Shown here piece by piece: positions 24,304 to 31,776 of a stretch of 64,000 bases of DNA. The stretch is from Streptomyces lienomycini (GTDB taxonomy: Bacteria; Actinomycetota; Actinomycetes; Streptomycetales; Streptomycetaceae): positions 6,074,001 to 6,138,000 of the forward strand of contig NZ_CP116257.1 in assembly GCF_027947595.1 (NCBI RefSeq), written 5' to 3'. Within the stretch, counting starts at the first letter, position 1; each line of letters opens with the position of its first letter. A program made the translations under genes and the position numbers. The notes beneath the pieces were generated by a model. That model saw only the letters and a list, made by a program, of their open reading frames with translations, made no database searches and was not told the DNA's origin.

Positions 24304-24900
24304 AGTGGTATCGGCCACGCCGACGACCGCTTCCTGGTGGTGCAGCGGATACCGGACGTCCCCCACGTGTTCGCGCAGGTGTGGCACGAGGAGGGCGGGG
24401 AGTACCGGCCGGGCCCGCCAGGAGCCCGGCTGGGACGCGGGCGTCGACTGGCGCTGCGGGTACGACAGCCGCAGGGCACTGGTCGCGACCGTGCGGGACC
24501 ACCGGGACCCGGACACCGGTGACGCATGGCCGGTGTCCCGCTCCCAGGCCTGGCGGTTGGCGGACCGGCTGTGGCTGGAGCGGCTGGCCGAGCAGGAGAC
24601 CTGGGGCGAGGAGACCACCGGCCCCGACCGGCTCACCCGCGTCTTCGAGGCCCTGGACTTCCACCGGCAGAGCACCGAGGCCGCCGCCGAGGGGCACGGA
24701 CTCGTGCTGCGCCACGGCGGTTTCGACGGTTTCGAGGAGACGACCACGGCCGTCGGACACGAGGTCGTGGCGGCGTTCGCCGGGTCCGGGCTGTCCACCC
24801 GGGGGGACGGCGACCCGGGCACCGCCGTCTTGGTCACCCCGCTGAACTGGCGCAAACGGCTGGCGGGACGACCGGCCCGGCGGCTGGTTCACGCCGGCCG
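24304..24900 (+). pseudogene. Decayed gene fragment downstream of glnII
   Basis: Two frames carry protein-like sequence with no usable start. The first (from 24304) reads GIGHADDRFLVVQRIPDVPH and FAQVWHEEGGEYR. After about 24410 the coding pattern moves to another frame, RQEPGWDAGVDW, then WLERLAEQETWGEE, DRLTRVFEALDFHRQSTEAA and FEETTTAVGHEVVAAFA. The break suggests an internal deletion with frameshift, and another may follow GVDW. I infer a degraded copy of a cytosolic protein of unknown function. The composition is like the neighbours, so decay is probably old or lineage-specific. Confidence 0.55.
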
Positions 24901-24958
24901 GCGTCCACACCCTGAGAGGAGTCTCCTCTCCCCCGCCGCCGTCTGCTTCAATGGGCCC

Positions 24959-25081
24959 ATGGCCAGCTTCCGGAAGTACGCAGCGACGGGTCGCCATGAC
25001 CTCGAGCCGTTCTGGCCTTCCCGTCAGCACGACGACTTCGACCGGGTGTGTTGCCGCGCGACGACCGCGCCGGCCCGCTAG
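24959..25081 (+). CDS. Possible cysteine-rich leader peptide (40 aa)
   Basis: From ATG 24959 a 40-residue peptide reads MASFRKYAATGRHDL, then QHDDFDRVCCRATTAPAR to the stop. The pattern R-x-H-x-D-x-x-R-V followed by cysteines resembles the short leader peptides that precede cysteine and sulfur genes in Streptomyces. The two adjacent Cys codons could sense cysteinyl-tRNA. The next gene begins 130 bases downstream and is a winged-helix regulator, not a known sulfur gene, so the link is open. It could instead be a small stand-alone protein. Confidence 0.5.
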   Translation: MASFRKYAATGRHDLEPFWPSRQHDDFDRVCCRATTAPAR

Positions 25082-25211
25082 AACGCCGAACACCCCAGGC
25101 CTTCCACGCCTTCGCCGGTGCGCACGACGTACGTCCCGCGACGCGCCCGACCATGAACTCGCGCCCGTCGCTCCTCCCGACGAACCTCTCGCGCGAAAGA
25201 GCTGACGTCTC

Positions 25212-25838
25212 ATGGCGACCACCCGTTCCCTGTCCACCGTCACCCTCGACTCCCCCACCCACGCCCCCGGCGCCGCCCCCTCCGCCCTCCCGGGCGCCGG
25301 CGGCCCCCGGCACCGGCTGCGCGCCGTCGACCGGGACGAGGTGGTGGACGTCGCGGACCTGCTGCCGCCGGGCGCCACCTGGATGCCCGCACCCCAGCAC
25401 ACCCTGCCGGCGCTGCCGGGCCGGCCCCCGATGGTCGGATACCTGGTCCTCGTCCCCGCCGACCGGCAGCCGCCGTTCCGGCCACTGGGCGGGACCGACC
25501 CGGCGCCGGTGGGCGGCGCCGACGGTGCGCGGGGACAGGGCGGGGACCCGCTCGTCCGGATCGATGCCGCACGGCGCACCGCGGCCGTCGACGGACGCGA
25601 ACTCGACCTGACCTACCTGGAGTTCGAACTGCTCGCCCATCTCGTGACCCACCCGCACCGGGTGCACACCCGCGATCAGCTGGTCACCACGGTGTGGGGC
25701 TACGGACATGTGGGCGACGGCCGCACCGTCGACGTGCACGTGGCCCGGCTGCGCCGCAAGCTCGGCGCGGAGCACCGGCAGACGATCCAGACCGTGCGGC
25801 GCGTCGGCTACAAGTACACGCCGCCCACCGGACGCTGA
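25212..25838 (+). CDS. OmpR-type winged-helix regulator without receiver domain
   Basis: The 208-residue product has a low-complexity, Pro/Ala-rich N-terminus, a middle with VGYLVLVPADRQ, and a C-terminal OmpR/PhoB-type DNA-binding domain (about 115-205). This carries LDLTYLEFELLAHLV, the recognition helix region RVHTRDQLVTTVWGYG, and DGRTVDVHVARLRRKLG with the wing TVRRVGYKY. No phospho-receiver domain is present, so it is not a classic response regulator. The start ATG 25212 has only a weak AAAGAG upstream. Targets are unknown. Confidence 0.82.
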   Translation: MATTRSLSTVTLDSPTHAPGAAPSALPGAGGPRHRLRAVDRDEVVDVADLLPPGATWMPAPQHTLPALPGRPPMVGYLVLVPADRQPPFRPLGGTDPAPVGGADGARGQGGDPLVRIDAARRTAAVDGRELDLTYLEFELLAHLVTHPHRVHTRDQLVTTVWGYGHVGDGRTVDVHVARLRRKLGAEHRQTIQTVRRVGYKYTPPTGR

Positions 25839-25849
25839 CCCCGCGCACC

Positions 25850-25868
25850 TCTCTGCCGAGGGCAGAGA
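25850..25868. promoter_or_regulatory. Short hairpin/palindrome before the reductase gene
   Basis: TCTCTGCC-GAG-GGCAGAGA is a perfect 8-bp inverted repeat, 12 bases after the regulator stop and 41 bases before the next start. It may be a terminator or an operator. Confidence 0.5.
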
Positions 25869-25908
25869 AACGTTCCCCGGGGCCGCCGCACCGGGCACAG
25901 TGACCGGC

Positions 25909-26937
25909 ATGAGGCTACTGGTGCTGGGCGGTACGGAGTTCGTGGGGCGGGCCGTGGTCGAGGCGGCGCTCGGCCGCGGCTGGGAGGTGACCGTCCTGCA
26001 CCGCGGGCGGCACGCCCCGCCGCCGGGGGTGCGGGCGTTGCACGGCGACCGCACCGCGCCCGACGGGCTCGCCGCCCTGGCCCGGGGCACCTGGGACGCC
26101 GTCGTCGACACCTGGTCGGCGGCGCCCCGCGCCGTACGGGACGCGGCGCGGCTGCTGCGGGGCCGCGCCGGACGGTACGTGTACGTGTCAAGCTGCTCGG
26201 TGTACGCCTGGGCCCCGCCCGCCGGGTACGCCGAGGACGCCCCGCTCGTCGAGGGCGCCTCGGCGGACGCCGGCCGGCGCGACTACGCCCGGGACAAGCG
26301 GGGCGCCGAGCTGGCCGTCCTGGACGCCTTCGGCGCGGACCGCTCGGTGCTCGTGCGGGCCGGGCTGATCCTCGGTCCGTACGAGAACGTCGGCCGGCTG
26401 CCGTGGTGGCTGGACCGCGTCGCCCGCGGCGGCCCCGTCCTGGCCCCGGGCCCGCGTGAGCTGCCCCTGCAGTACGTCGACGTCCGCGACCTCGCCGACT
26501 GGACGCTCGGCGCGGTCGAGCGGGAGCTGAGCGGACCGTACAACCTGGCCTCGCCGCCGGGGCACGCCACCATGGGCGGCCTGCTCGACGCCTGCGCGGG
26601 AGCCACCGGCGGCGCGGCGGAGCTGCGGTGGACCGCGCCCGAGACGGTCCTCGCCGCCGGCATCGAGCCGTGGGGGCAGCTGCCGGTGTGGACGCCGCCG
26701 GGCAGCGACCTGCACGACGCCCTGCAGAGCGCGGACGTCTCCCGCGCCCTGGCGACGGGGCTCACCTGCCGTTCGGTGGGCGACACCGTCACCGACACCT
26801 GGGCCTGGCTGCGCGGCATCGGCGGCACGGCGCCCCGGCGCCCGGACCGGCCGCCGGTCGGCCTGGACGCGGAGACGGAGGCGAAGGTCCTCGCCGCCGA
26901 CGGGCCCGGCGGGGGTGTATCTGGCACCACCCCCTGA
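25909..26937 (+). CDS. NAD(P)-dependent SDR/epimerase-family reductase
   Basis: The 342-residue product starts with a Rossmann motif (MRLLVLGGTEFVGRAVVEAA), has VYVSSCSVYAW for the catalytic Ser region and YARDK for the YxxxK pair, then the extended-SDR segment VRAGLILGPYENVGRLPWWL and DVRDLADW. This is the plan of extended short-chain dehydrogenases that act on nucleotide sugars or similar substrates. No sugar cluster is nearby, so the substrate is open. ATG 25909 is taken; an in-frame GTG lies nine bases upstream. It follows the winged-helix gene on the same strand. Confidence 0.85.
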   Translation: MRLLVLGGTEFVGRAVVEAALGRGWEVTVLHRGRHAPPPGVRALHGDRTAPDGLAALARGTWDAVVDTWSAAPRAVRDAARLLRGRAGRYVYVSSCSVYAWAPPAGYAEDAPLVEGASADAGRRDYARDKRGAELAVLDAFGADRSVLVRAGLILGPYENVGRLPWWLDRVARGGPVLAPGPRELPLQYVDVRDLADWTLGAVERELSGPYNLASPPGHATMGGLLDACAGATGGAAELRWTAPETVLAAGIEPWGQLPVWTPPGSDLHDALQSADVSRALATGLTCRSVGDTVTDTWAWLRGIGGTAPRRPDRPPVGLDAETEAKVLAADGPGGGVSGTTP

Positions 26938-26989
26938 TCGGGGTGCCCGGCCCAGTGTTCCGCCCGGTCGCCTCCGCCACACTGATGCC

Positions 26990-28267
26990 ATGAGCATCGA
27001 GACGAAGAGCGGCACACGGGTGACACAGCCACGAACGCGGGTTCACGGCATGGCGTCGTCGGCCGTCCGCGGACTGGCGTTGGCCTTCATCTCCCTGCCC
27101 GGGGCGGTGCTCTGCTTCTGCCTGACCCTCGTGTCCGTCGCCCTCGTCCCGATCGGGGTGGGCATCGTCACCACGCCGTACGTGCTGAGCGGAGTACGGG
27201 CCTTCGCGGACCGGCGCCGGCTGCTCGCCGCCCAGTGGGGCGGGGTGCGGATACCGCGGGCGTACCGGACGCTGCCCGCGGACGCCAATCCGTGGGCCCG
27301 GACCTTCGGGATGCTCCGTGACCCGGCGACCTGGCGGGACCTTCGCTGGCTGCCGGTCGACATGACTGCGGGCTTCGTCACCGCTCTGCTGGCCTTCGCG
27401 CTGCCGCTCTACCCGCTGGAGGGCTTCGTCATCGCGGCCGGGCTGTGGCGGGTGCTGCCCGACGGGTACTGGTACGGCTTCGTCCATGTCACCGACCAGA
27501 CCTCCGCCTTCGCCGCCGCGGGCCTGGGCCTCGTGCTGCTCGTCGCCGCCCTCTGGCTCGCCCCGCTCCTGCTGCACGCCCACTTCCGGCTCACCCATGC
27601 GATGCTCGGCTCCGGCCAGGGCGAACTCGCCGAACGGGTACGCGTACTGACCGAGACGCGGCGCGACGCCGTCGACACCTCCGCCGCCGAGCTGCGCCGC
27701 ATCGAGCGCGACCTGCACGACGGGGCGCAGGCCCGGCTGGTCGCCATGGGCATGGACCTGGGCACCGTCGAGGCGCTGCTGGAGAAAAACCCGGCGAAGG
27801 CCAGGGAGTTGCTCGCGCAGGCCCGCCAGTCCTCGGCCGACGCCCTGACCGAGCTGCGTGAGCTGGTGCGCGGCATCCATCCGCCGGTACTCGCCGAACG
27901 CGGGCTGGGCGACGCGGTGCGCGCCCTCGCCCTGCGGCTGCCCCTCACCGTCGAGGTCGCCGTGGACCTGCCCGGCCGCGCCGAGGCACCCGTGGAGTCG
28001 GCCGCGTACTTCGCGGTCAGCGAGGTGCTCACCAATGCCGTGAAGCACTCCGGCGCCGACCGGATCTGGATCGACCTGCACCATGAGGACGGCCGGCTGC
28101 GCGTCACCGTCACCGACAACGGCAAGGGCGGTGCGGTGGTCGGGAAGGGATCGGGCCTGGTGGGGCTGGAGCGGCGACTCGGTACATTCGACGGCGTCCT
28201 GGCCGTCAGCTCGCCCGCGGGCGGCCCCACCATGGTCACCATGGAGATCCCTTGCGCGTTGTCCTAG
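26990..28267 (+). CDS. NarL-type sensor histidine kinase
   Basis: The 425-residue product has about four membrane helices in the N-terminal half (about 20-200, including LAFISLPGAVLCFCLTLVSV and the VTALLAFALPLYP region). A HisKA_3 dimerisation domain with the phospho-accepting His in RRIERDLHDGAQAR follows. A HATPase_c domain with N-box SEVLTNAVKHSGA and G-box DNGKGGA completes it. It should autophosphorylate and pass phosphate to the response regulator whose start overlaps its end by 16 bases. The signal is not readable. ATG 26990 has no good ribosome binding site. Confidence 0.92.
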   Translation: MSIETKSGTRVTQPRTRVHGMASSAVRGLALAFISLPGAVLCFCLTLVSVALVPIGVGIVTTPYVLSGVRAFADRRRLLAAQWGGVRIPRAYRTLPADANPWARTFGMLRDPATWRDLRWLPVDMTAGFVTALLAFALPLYPLEGFVIAAGLWRVLPDGYWYGFVHVTDQTSAFAAAGLGLVLLVAALWLAPLLLHAHFRLTHAMLGSGQGELAERVRVLTETRRDAVDTSAAELRRIERDLHDGAQARLVAMGMDLGTVEALLEKNPAKARELLAQARQSSADALTELRELVRGIHPPVLAERGLGDAVRALALRLPLTVEVAVDLPGRAEAPVESAAYFAVSEVLTNAVKHSGADRIWIDLHHEDGRLRVTVTDNGKGGAVVGKGSGLVGLERRLGTFDGVLAVSSPAGGPTMVTMEIPCALS

Positions 28268-28905
28268 CCGAAGACCTGTTCCTGCTGCGCGACGGACTGG
28301 TCCGGCTCCTGGAAGCCCACGACTTCGAGATCGCCGCTGCCGTCGAGACCGGCCCCGAGCTGTCCCGGGCCCTGGCCGAACTGGAGCCGGACGTCGCCGT
28401 GGTCGACGTCCGGCTGCCGCCCACGCTCACCGACGAGGGCCTGCAGTGCGCGCTCGAGGCCCGCCGCAACCGGCCCGGGATGCCGGTCCTGGTCCTCTCC
28501 CAGCACGTGGAGCAGTTGTACGCGAGTGAGCTGCTGGCCGACGGGAGCGGCGGGGTGGGGTACCTGCTCAAGGACCGGGTGTTCGACGCGGAGCAGTTCG
28601 TGGACGCCGTACGGCGGGTGGCGGCGGGCGGCACGGCGATGGATCCGCAGGTCATCCAGCAGCTGCTCAGCCGGCGCGCGGCGGAGGACCGGCCGCTGGA
28701 GCGGCTGACGCCCCGCGAACTGGAGGTGCTGGAGCTGATGGCGCAGGGCCGGACCAACGGAGCGATCGCGGGCAAGCTCGTCGTCACGGAGCGGGCGATC
28801 GCGAAGCACACGGCGAACATCTTCGCGAAGTTGAGCCTGGAGGTCTCGGACGACGACAACCGCCGTGTCCTGGCGGTTCTCGCCTACCTGGACCGCGGCC
28901 GCTGA
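28252..28905 (+). CDS. LuxR/NarL-family response regulator
   Basis: The 217-residue product has a receiver domain (about 1-125) with acidic pocket AED, phospho-Asp in VAVVDVRLP and Lys in YLLKDRV. The C-terminal LuxR helix-turn-helix (about 150-215) has LTPRELEVLELMAQGRTNGA and VTERAIAKHTANIFAKL. The start is TTG 28252, reading LRVVLAED, with GGAG eight bases upstream; it overlaps the kinase end by 16 bases, which argues for translational coupling. The output genes are unknown. Confidence 0.92.
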   Translation: MRVVLAEDLFLLRDGLVRLLEAHDFEIAAAVETGPELSRALAELEPDVAVVDVRLPPTLTDEGLQCALEARRNRPGMPVLVLSQHVEQLYASELLADGSGGVGYLLKDRVFDAEQFVDAVRRVAAGGTAMDPQVIQQLLSRRAAEDRPLERLTPRELEVLELMAQGRTNGAIAGKLVVTERAIAKHTANIFAKLSLEVSDDDNRRVLAVLAYLDRGR

Positions 28906-29049
28906 CCCCGTCGCGTGTCCCTCGCGTCCCACGGGCCCCGTCGATTTCGGAGTCCGGTGAACACCGCCGGAGCGGCTTCCGTATGGAGGGGAGCCGCTTC
29001 ACTCCTGTCGGGCGCCCTCGATGCCCCGCAAGGAAGTCAGAGGAGTTCC

Positions 29050-30555
29050 ATGGGACGCAACACGAGAAAACGCCGTACGCCGCTGGCCACCAAGATCGTT
29101 GCCGGGGCGGCGGCCCTGGCGGTCGGCGGGGGCGGGCTGGTCTGGGCCAACTTCCACGCCTCGGCGCACGAGGAGCATTCCGGCCACGACCGGACCCGGT
29201 CGGCCGCCGCGCAGGTGGCGACGATCGACTGTCCCGACGTCGGTCAGAGGATCCGTGACGTGCCGGACCGGGCGCGCGGGGAGGTCGACGGCGAACTGGC
29301 CACGATGGACAGCCAGATCACCGACGCCTACCAGCGGCTCGCCACCACACGGCGGGCGCAGGCGGGTGACGCGCGGTTCGTCCAGAACACCATTCTCGGC
29401 CCGCTCGAGGACCGGCGGAAGGCGCTCATCGACCGCATCCAGCTGGAGATCAACCGGGCCGGCGGCAGGGCCGACGACACCCTGGACGAGCTGGCCGGAT
29501 GCCAGGGCCGCCCCGCGGACCGGCCGCAGAACGGCGGCGGTCAGAACGGCGGGGGCCAGGAGGACGGGGGCCAGGGCGACGGCGGTCAGGGCGACGGCGG
29601 TCAGAACCAGGACGACAACGGCAACGGTGTCGCGGGCCCGGTCGCCGAGGACTTCGTCGACATCAACGACGTCGAACCGAACTCCCGCGACAGCGGGAAC
29701 GGTCTGGCCGCGAACGGCGACGGCGGTTCCACGGGCACCTTCACCACGGACTGCGGCGTCAACGAGAACAACCTGTTCAACAGCGACAACCTGATCGCCG
29801 CCCCGGGTGTCGACAACGGCGCGCACCACACGCACGACTACGTCGGCAACCAGGACAACGACGCCTTCTCCAGCGACGAGGACCTCGCCGCCGCGGACAC
29901 CTCCTGCCGGAACCAGGCCGACAGGTCCACGTACTACTGGCCGGTGCTGCGCCTCCAGGACGGTACGCAGGAGTTCGACGCGGGCGACCAGGGCGGTGGC
30001 GCCGAGGGCAACATCGGCAGGATCCTCAAGCCGGCCGAGGCGCGGATCACGTTCGTCGGCAGCCGGCAGGGCGACGTGGTCGCGATGCCGAAGTTCCTGC
30101 GCGTCATCACCGGCGACGCCAAGTCCTTCACCAACGGCGACGCGAACGCCAACACCTCGTGGAGCTGCTCCGGCTTCGAGGACCGGCAGGTGACGGACAA
30201 GTACCCGCTGTGCCCCGAGGGCAGCCAGGTGCTGCGGACGGTCAACTTCCAGAGCTGCTGGGACGGCCGGAACATCGACAGCGCCAACCACCGGGACCAC
30301 ATGGCGTTCGTCCAGCGGGACGGCAGCTGCCCGGACGGCTTCCAGGCCGTCCCGCAGCTGCAGATCCGCCTCGCGTACGACATCCCCGCCCCGACCGTCG
30401 AGAACGGCCAGGTGCGGAACCCGTACGCCGTGGACAGCTTCCCGGAGCAGCTGCACAAGCCGATCACCGATCACAACGACTTCATCAACGTCATGGACGA
30501 GAAGCTGATGAACAAGGTGGTCGGCTGCGTCAACCGCGGCAAGGACTGCCAGTAG
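29050..30555 (+). CDS. Secreted DUF1996-domain protein
   Basis: The 501-residue product has a basic start ([14 protein letters not shown]) and a hydrophobic export segment ([20 protein letters not shown]). A helical region with [18 protein letters not shown] and [16 protein letters not shown] follows. A Gly/Gln/Asp-rich linker (about 165-195) leads to a C-terminal DUF1996 domain starting near [20 protein letters not shown] and ending [11 protein letters not shown]1996 occurs in fungal and actinobacterial secreted proteins; its function is not settled. Several Cys and His ([23 protein letters not shown]) may be structural or metal binding. GAGGAG precedes ATG 29050. Confidence 0.85.
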   Translation: MGRNTRKRRTPLATKIVAGAAALAVGGGGLVWANFHASAHEEHSGHDRTRSAAAQVATIDCPDVGQRIRDVPDRARGEVDGELATMDSQITDAYQRLATTRRAQAGDARFVQNTILGPLEDRRKALIDRIQLEINRAGGRADDTLDELAGCQGRPADRPQNGGGQNGGGQEDGGQGDGGQGDGGQNQDDNGNGVAGPVAEDFVDINDVEPNSRDSGNGLAANGDGGSTGTFTTDCGVNENNLFNSDNLIAAPGVDNGAHHTHDYVGNQDNDAFSSDEDLAAADTSCRNQADRSTYYWPVLRLQDGTQEFDAGDQGGGAEGNIGRILKPAEARITFVGSRQGDVVAMPKFLRVITGDAKSFTNGDANANTSWSCSGFEDRQVTDKYPLCPEGSQVLRTVNFQSCWDGRNIDSANHRDHMAFVQRDGSCPDGFQAVPQLQIRLAYDIPAPTVENGQVRNPYAVDSFPEQLHKPITDHNDFINVMDEKLMNKVVGCVNRGKDCQ

Positions 30556-30560
30556 TCCGA

Positions 30561-30614
30561 GGAACGGCAGTGGGCCGGTGGCGGGTCTCCCCGCCGCCGG
30601 CCCACTGCCGTTCC
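30561..30614. terminator. 24-bp-stem bidirectional terminator
   Basis: Bases 30561-30584 pair with 30591-30614 with one G-T wobble around a six-base loop, between convergent genes ending at 30555 and 30629. Confidence 0.92.
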
Positions 30615-30628
30615 CGCTCCGCTCCCGG

Positions 30629-31069
30629 TCAGCCACCGTGCCCCGCGTGCTCCCCCGACCCTGCCGAGTGGTCGCCGCCGCCGTGCCGGACGCCCTGCTC
30701 CAGGGTGCCGCCGAGGCTGCCGCGGAGTTGGGCCACGACGTCCTCGTGGCCGACGGCGACCCACTTGCGGCCGACGAGGTAGTAGCCGCCGTAGTCCTTG
30801 GCCGTGTTGATCCACTCGCGTTGGCCCCGGTCGGTGGCGAAGGTGGCGAGGACGTACTTCTCGTCGCCCGTCCCGCAGAGGGCCTGCCGGATGGTGTCGG
30901 CGTCGGTCTGCAGGTCCGGCGCGCACTTCGCCTCGGCCGCCAGGTGCTCCAGACTGCCGGTCGCCGTCCTCGGTACGGCGGCGGCGCCGTCCCCGCCGGA
31001 TCCGCAGCCCGTCAGCGCCAGTACCGCCGCCAGGGCGGCCGGCGCGAGCATCGGTCGGGTGAGCCTCAT
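30629..31069 (-). CDS. Putative lipoprotein
   Basis: The 146-residue product has a lipoprotein signal peptide with lipobox LTGC (Cys near residue 22), followed by a Gly/Ser linker. A domain of about 90 residues follows with CAPDLQTDADTIRQALC, EKYVLATFATDRGQREWINT and YYLVGRKWVAVG. The tail is rich in His and Gly (GGGDHSAGSGEHAGHGG). Two cysteines in the domain may form a disulfide. No known family is recognised. It should be anchored on the outer face of the membrane. Confidence 0.75.
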   Translation of the reverse strand: MRLTRPMLAPAALAAVLALTGCGSGGDGAAAVPRTATGSLEHLAAEAKCAPDLQTDADTIRQALCGTGDEKYVLATFATDRGQREWINTAKDYGGYYLVGRKWVAVGHEDVVAQLRGSLGGTLEQGVRHGGGDHSAGSGEHAGHGG

Positions 31070-31205
31070 GTGTTCCTCCGGTCCGCTGGTGCGACATGCC
31101 GCACGGAGCCCCCGCGAGGGGCTCCCGCCATCGATACGGGCACGGGCCGCGAAGTACTCAGCGCCCCGGGTGCCCCGGTGCGCCGGTCCGTGCGAGAGTG
31201 GCGGC

Positions 31206-31715
31206 GTGGACCAGGACTGGGAAGAGCGCGTGACGGCCGCCTGGGCGGCGATCGACGACTACGCCGAGGAGGGTGCCGCCGACTTCCGCGCGGCGATCGA
31301 CGCCCTCGCCGACGAGTTGCCGGCGGACAGCCCCCTCGGCCTGTTCGAGCGCGCCTGCGCCTGGGACTCCACCGGCCACTCCGACCGGGCGGTGCCGCTG
31401 TACCGCGAGGCCCTGGAACGCGGGCTGAGCGGGGCGAGCCCCTACAAGGGGCGCCGGGCGAAGATCCAGCTCTCCAGCTCCCTGCGCAACACCGGGCACC
31501 CGGAGGAGGGCGTGAAGCTGCTCTCACCCGAACTGGTGGCCCCCTCCGACGAGTTGAACGACGCGGTGCGGGCGACGCTCGCGCTGTGCCTGTCGAGCAT
31601 GGGCCGCGACCGCGAGGGCCTGTCCCTGGTGCTCGGCGCCCTCGCACCCCATCTGCCGCGCTACCAGAGGTCGATGGCCAACTACGCGCGGCTGCTGGTG
31701 GAACCCGAGGAGTAG
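31206..31715 (+). CDS. Small TPR-like protein
   Basis: The 169-residue product is made of helical repeats of TPR type: DSTGHSDRAVPLYREALERG, IQLSSSLRNTGHPEEGVKLL and LALCLSSMGRDREGLSLVLG, each with the small/large residue pattern of tetratricopeptides. It is a likely protein-protein interaction module in the cytosol. GTG 31206 has no clear ribosome binding site. It is divergent from the lipoprotein gene and precedes the sigma-like membrane protein gene. No specific partner can be named. Confidence 0.8.
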   Translation: MDQDWEERVTAAWAAIDDYAEEGAADFRAAIDALADELPADSPLGLFERACAWDSTGHSDRAVPLYREALERGLSGASPYKGRRAKIQLSSSLRNTGHPEEGVKLLSPELVAPSDELNDAVRATLALCLSSMGRDREGLSLVLGALAPHLPRYQRSMANYARLLVEPEE

Positions 31716-31776
31716 CGCGCCCCGGACCGGACCGGGCCCATGGTGACCATCGCCGGGTTCGCTCGTTCTGCTGAAC

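Noticed and set aside
25850..25868. Hairpin as a firm terminator of the winged-helix gene
   Set aside because: Only 8 bp and close to the next start; kept as an unassigned palindrome.
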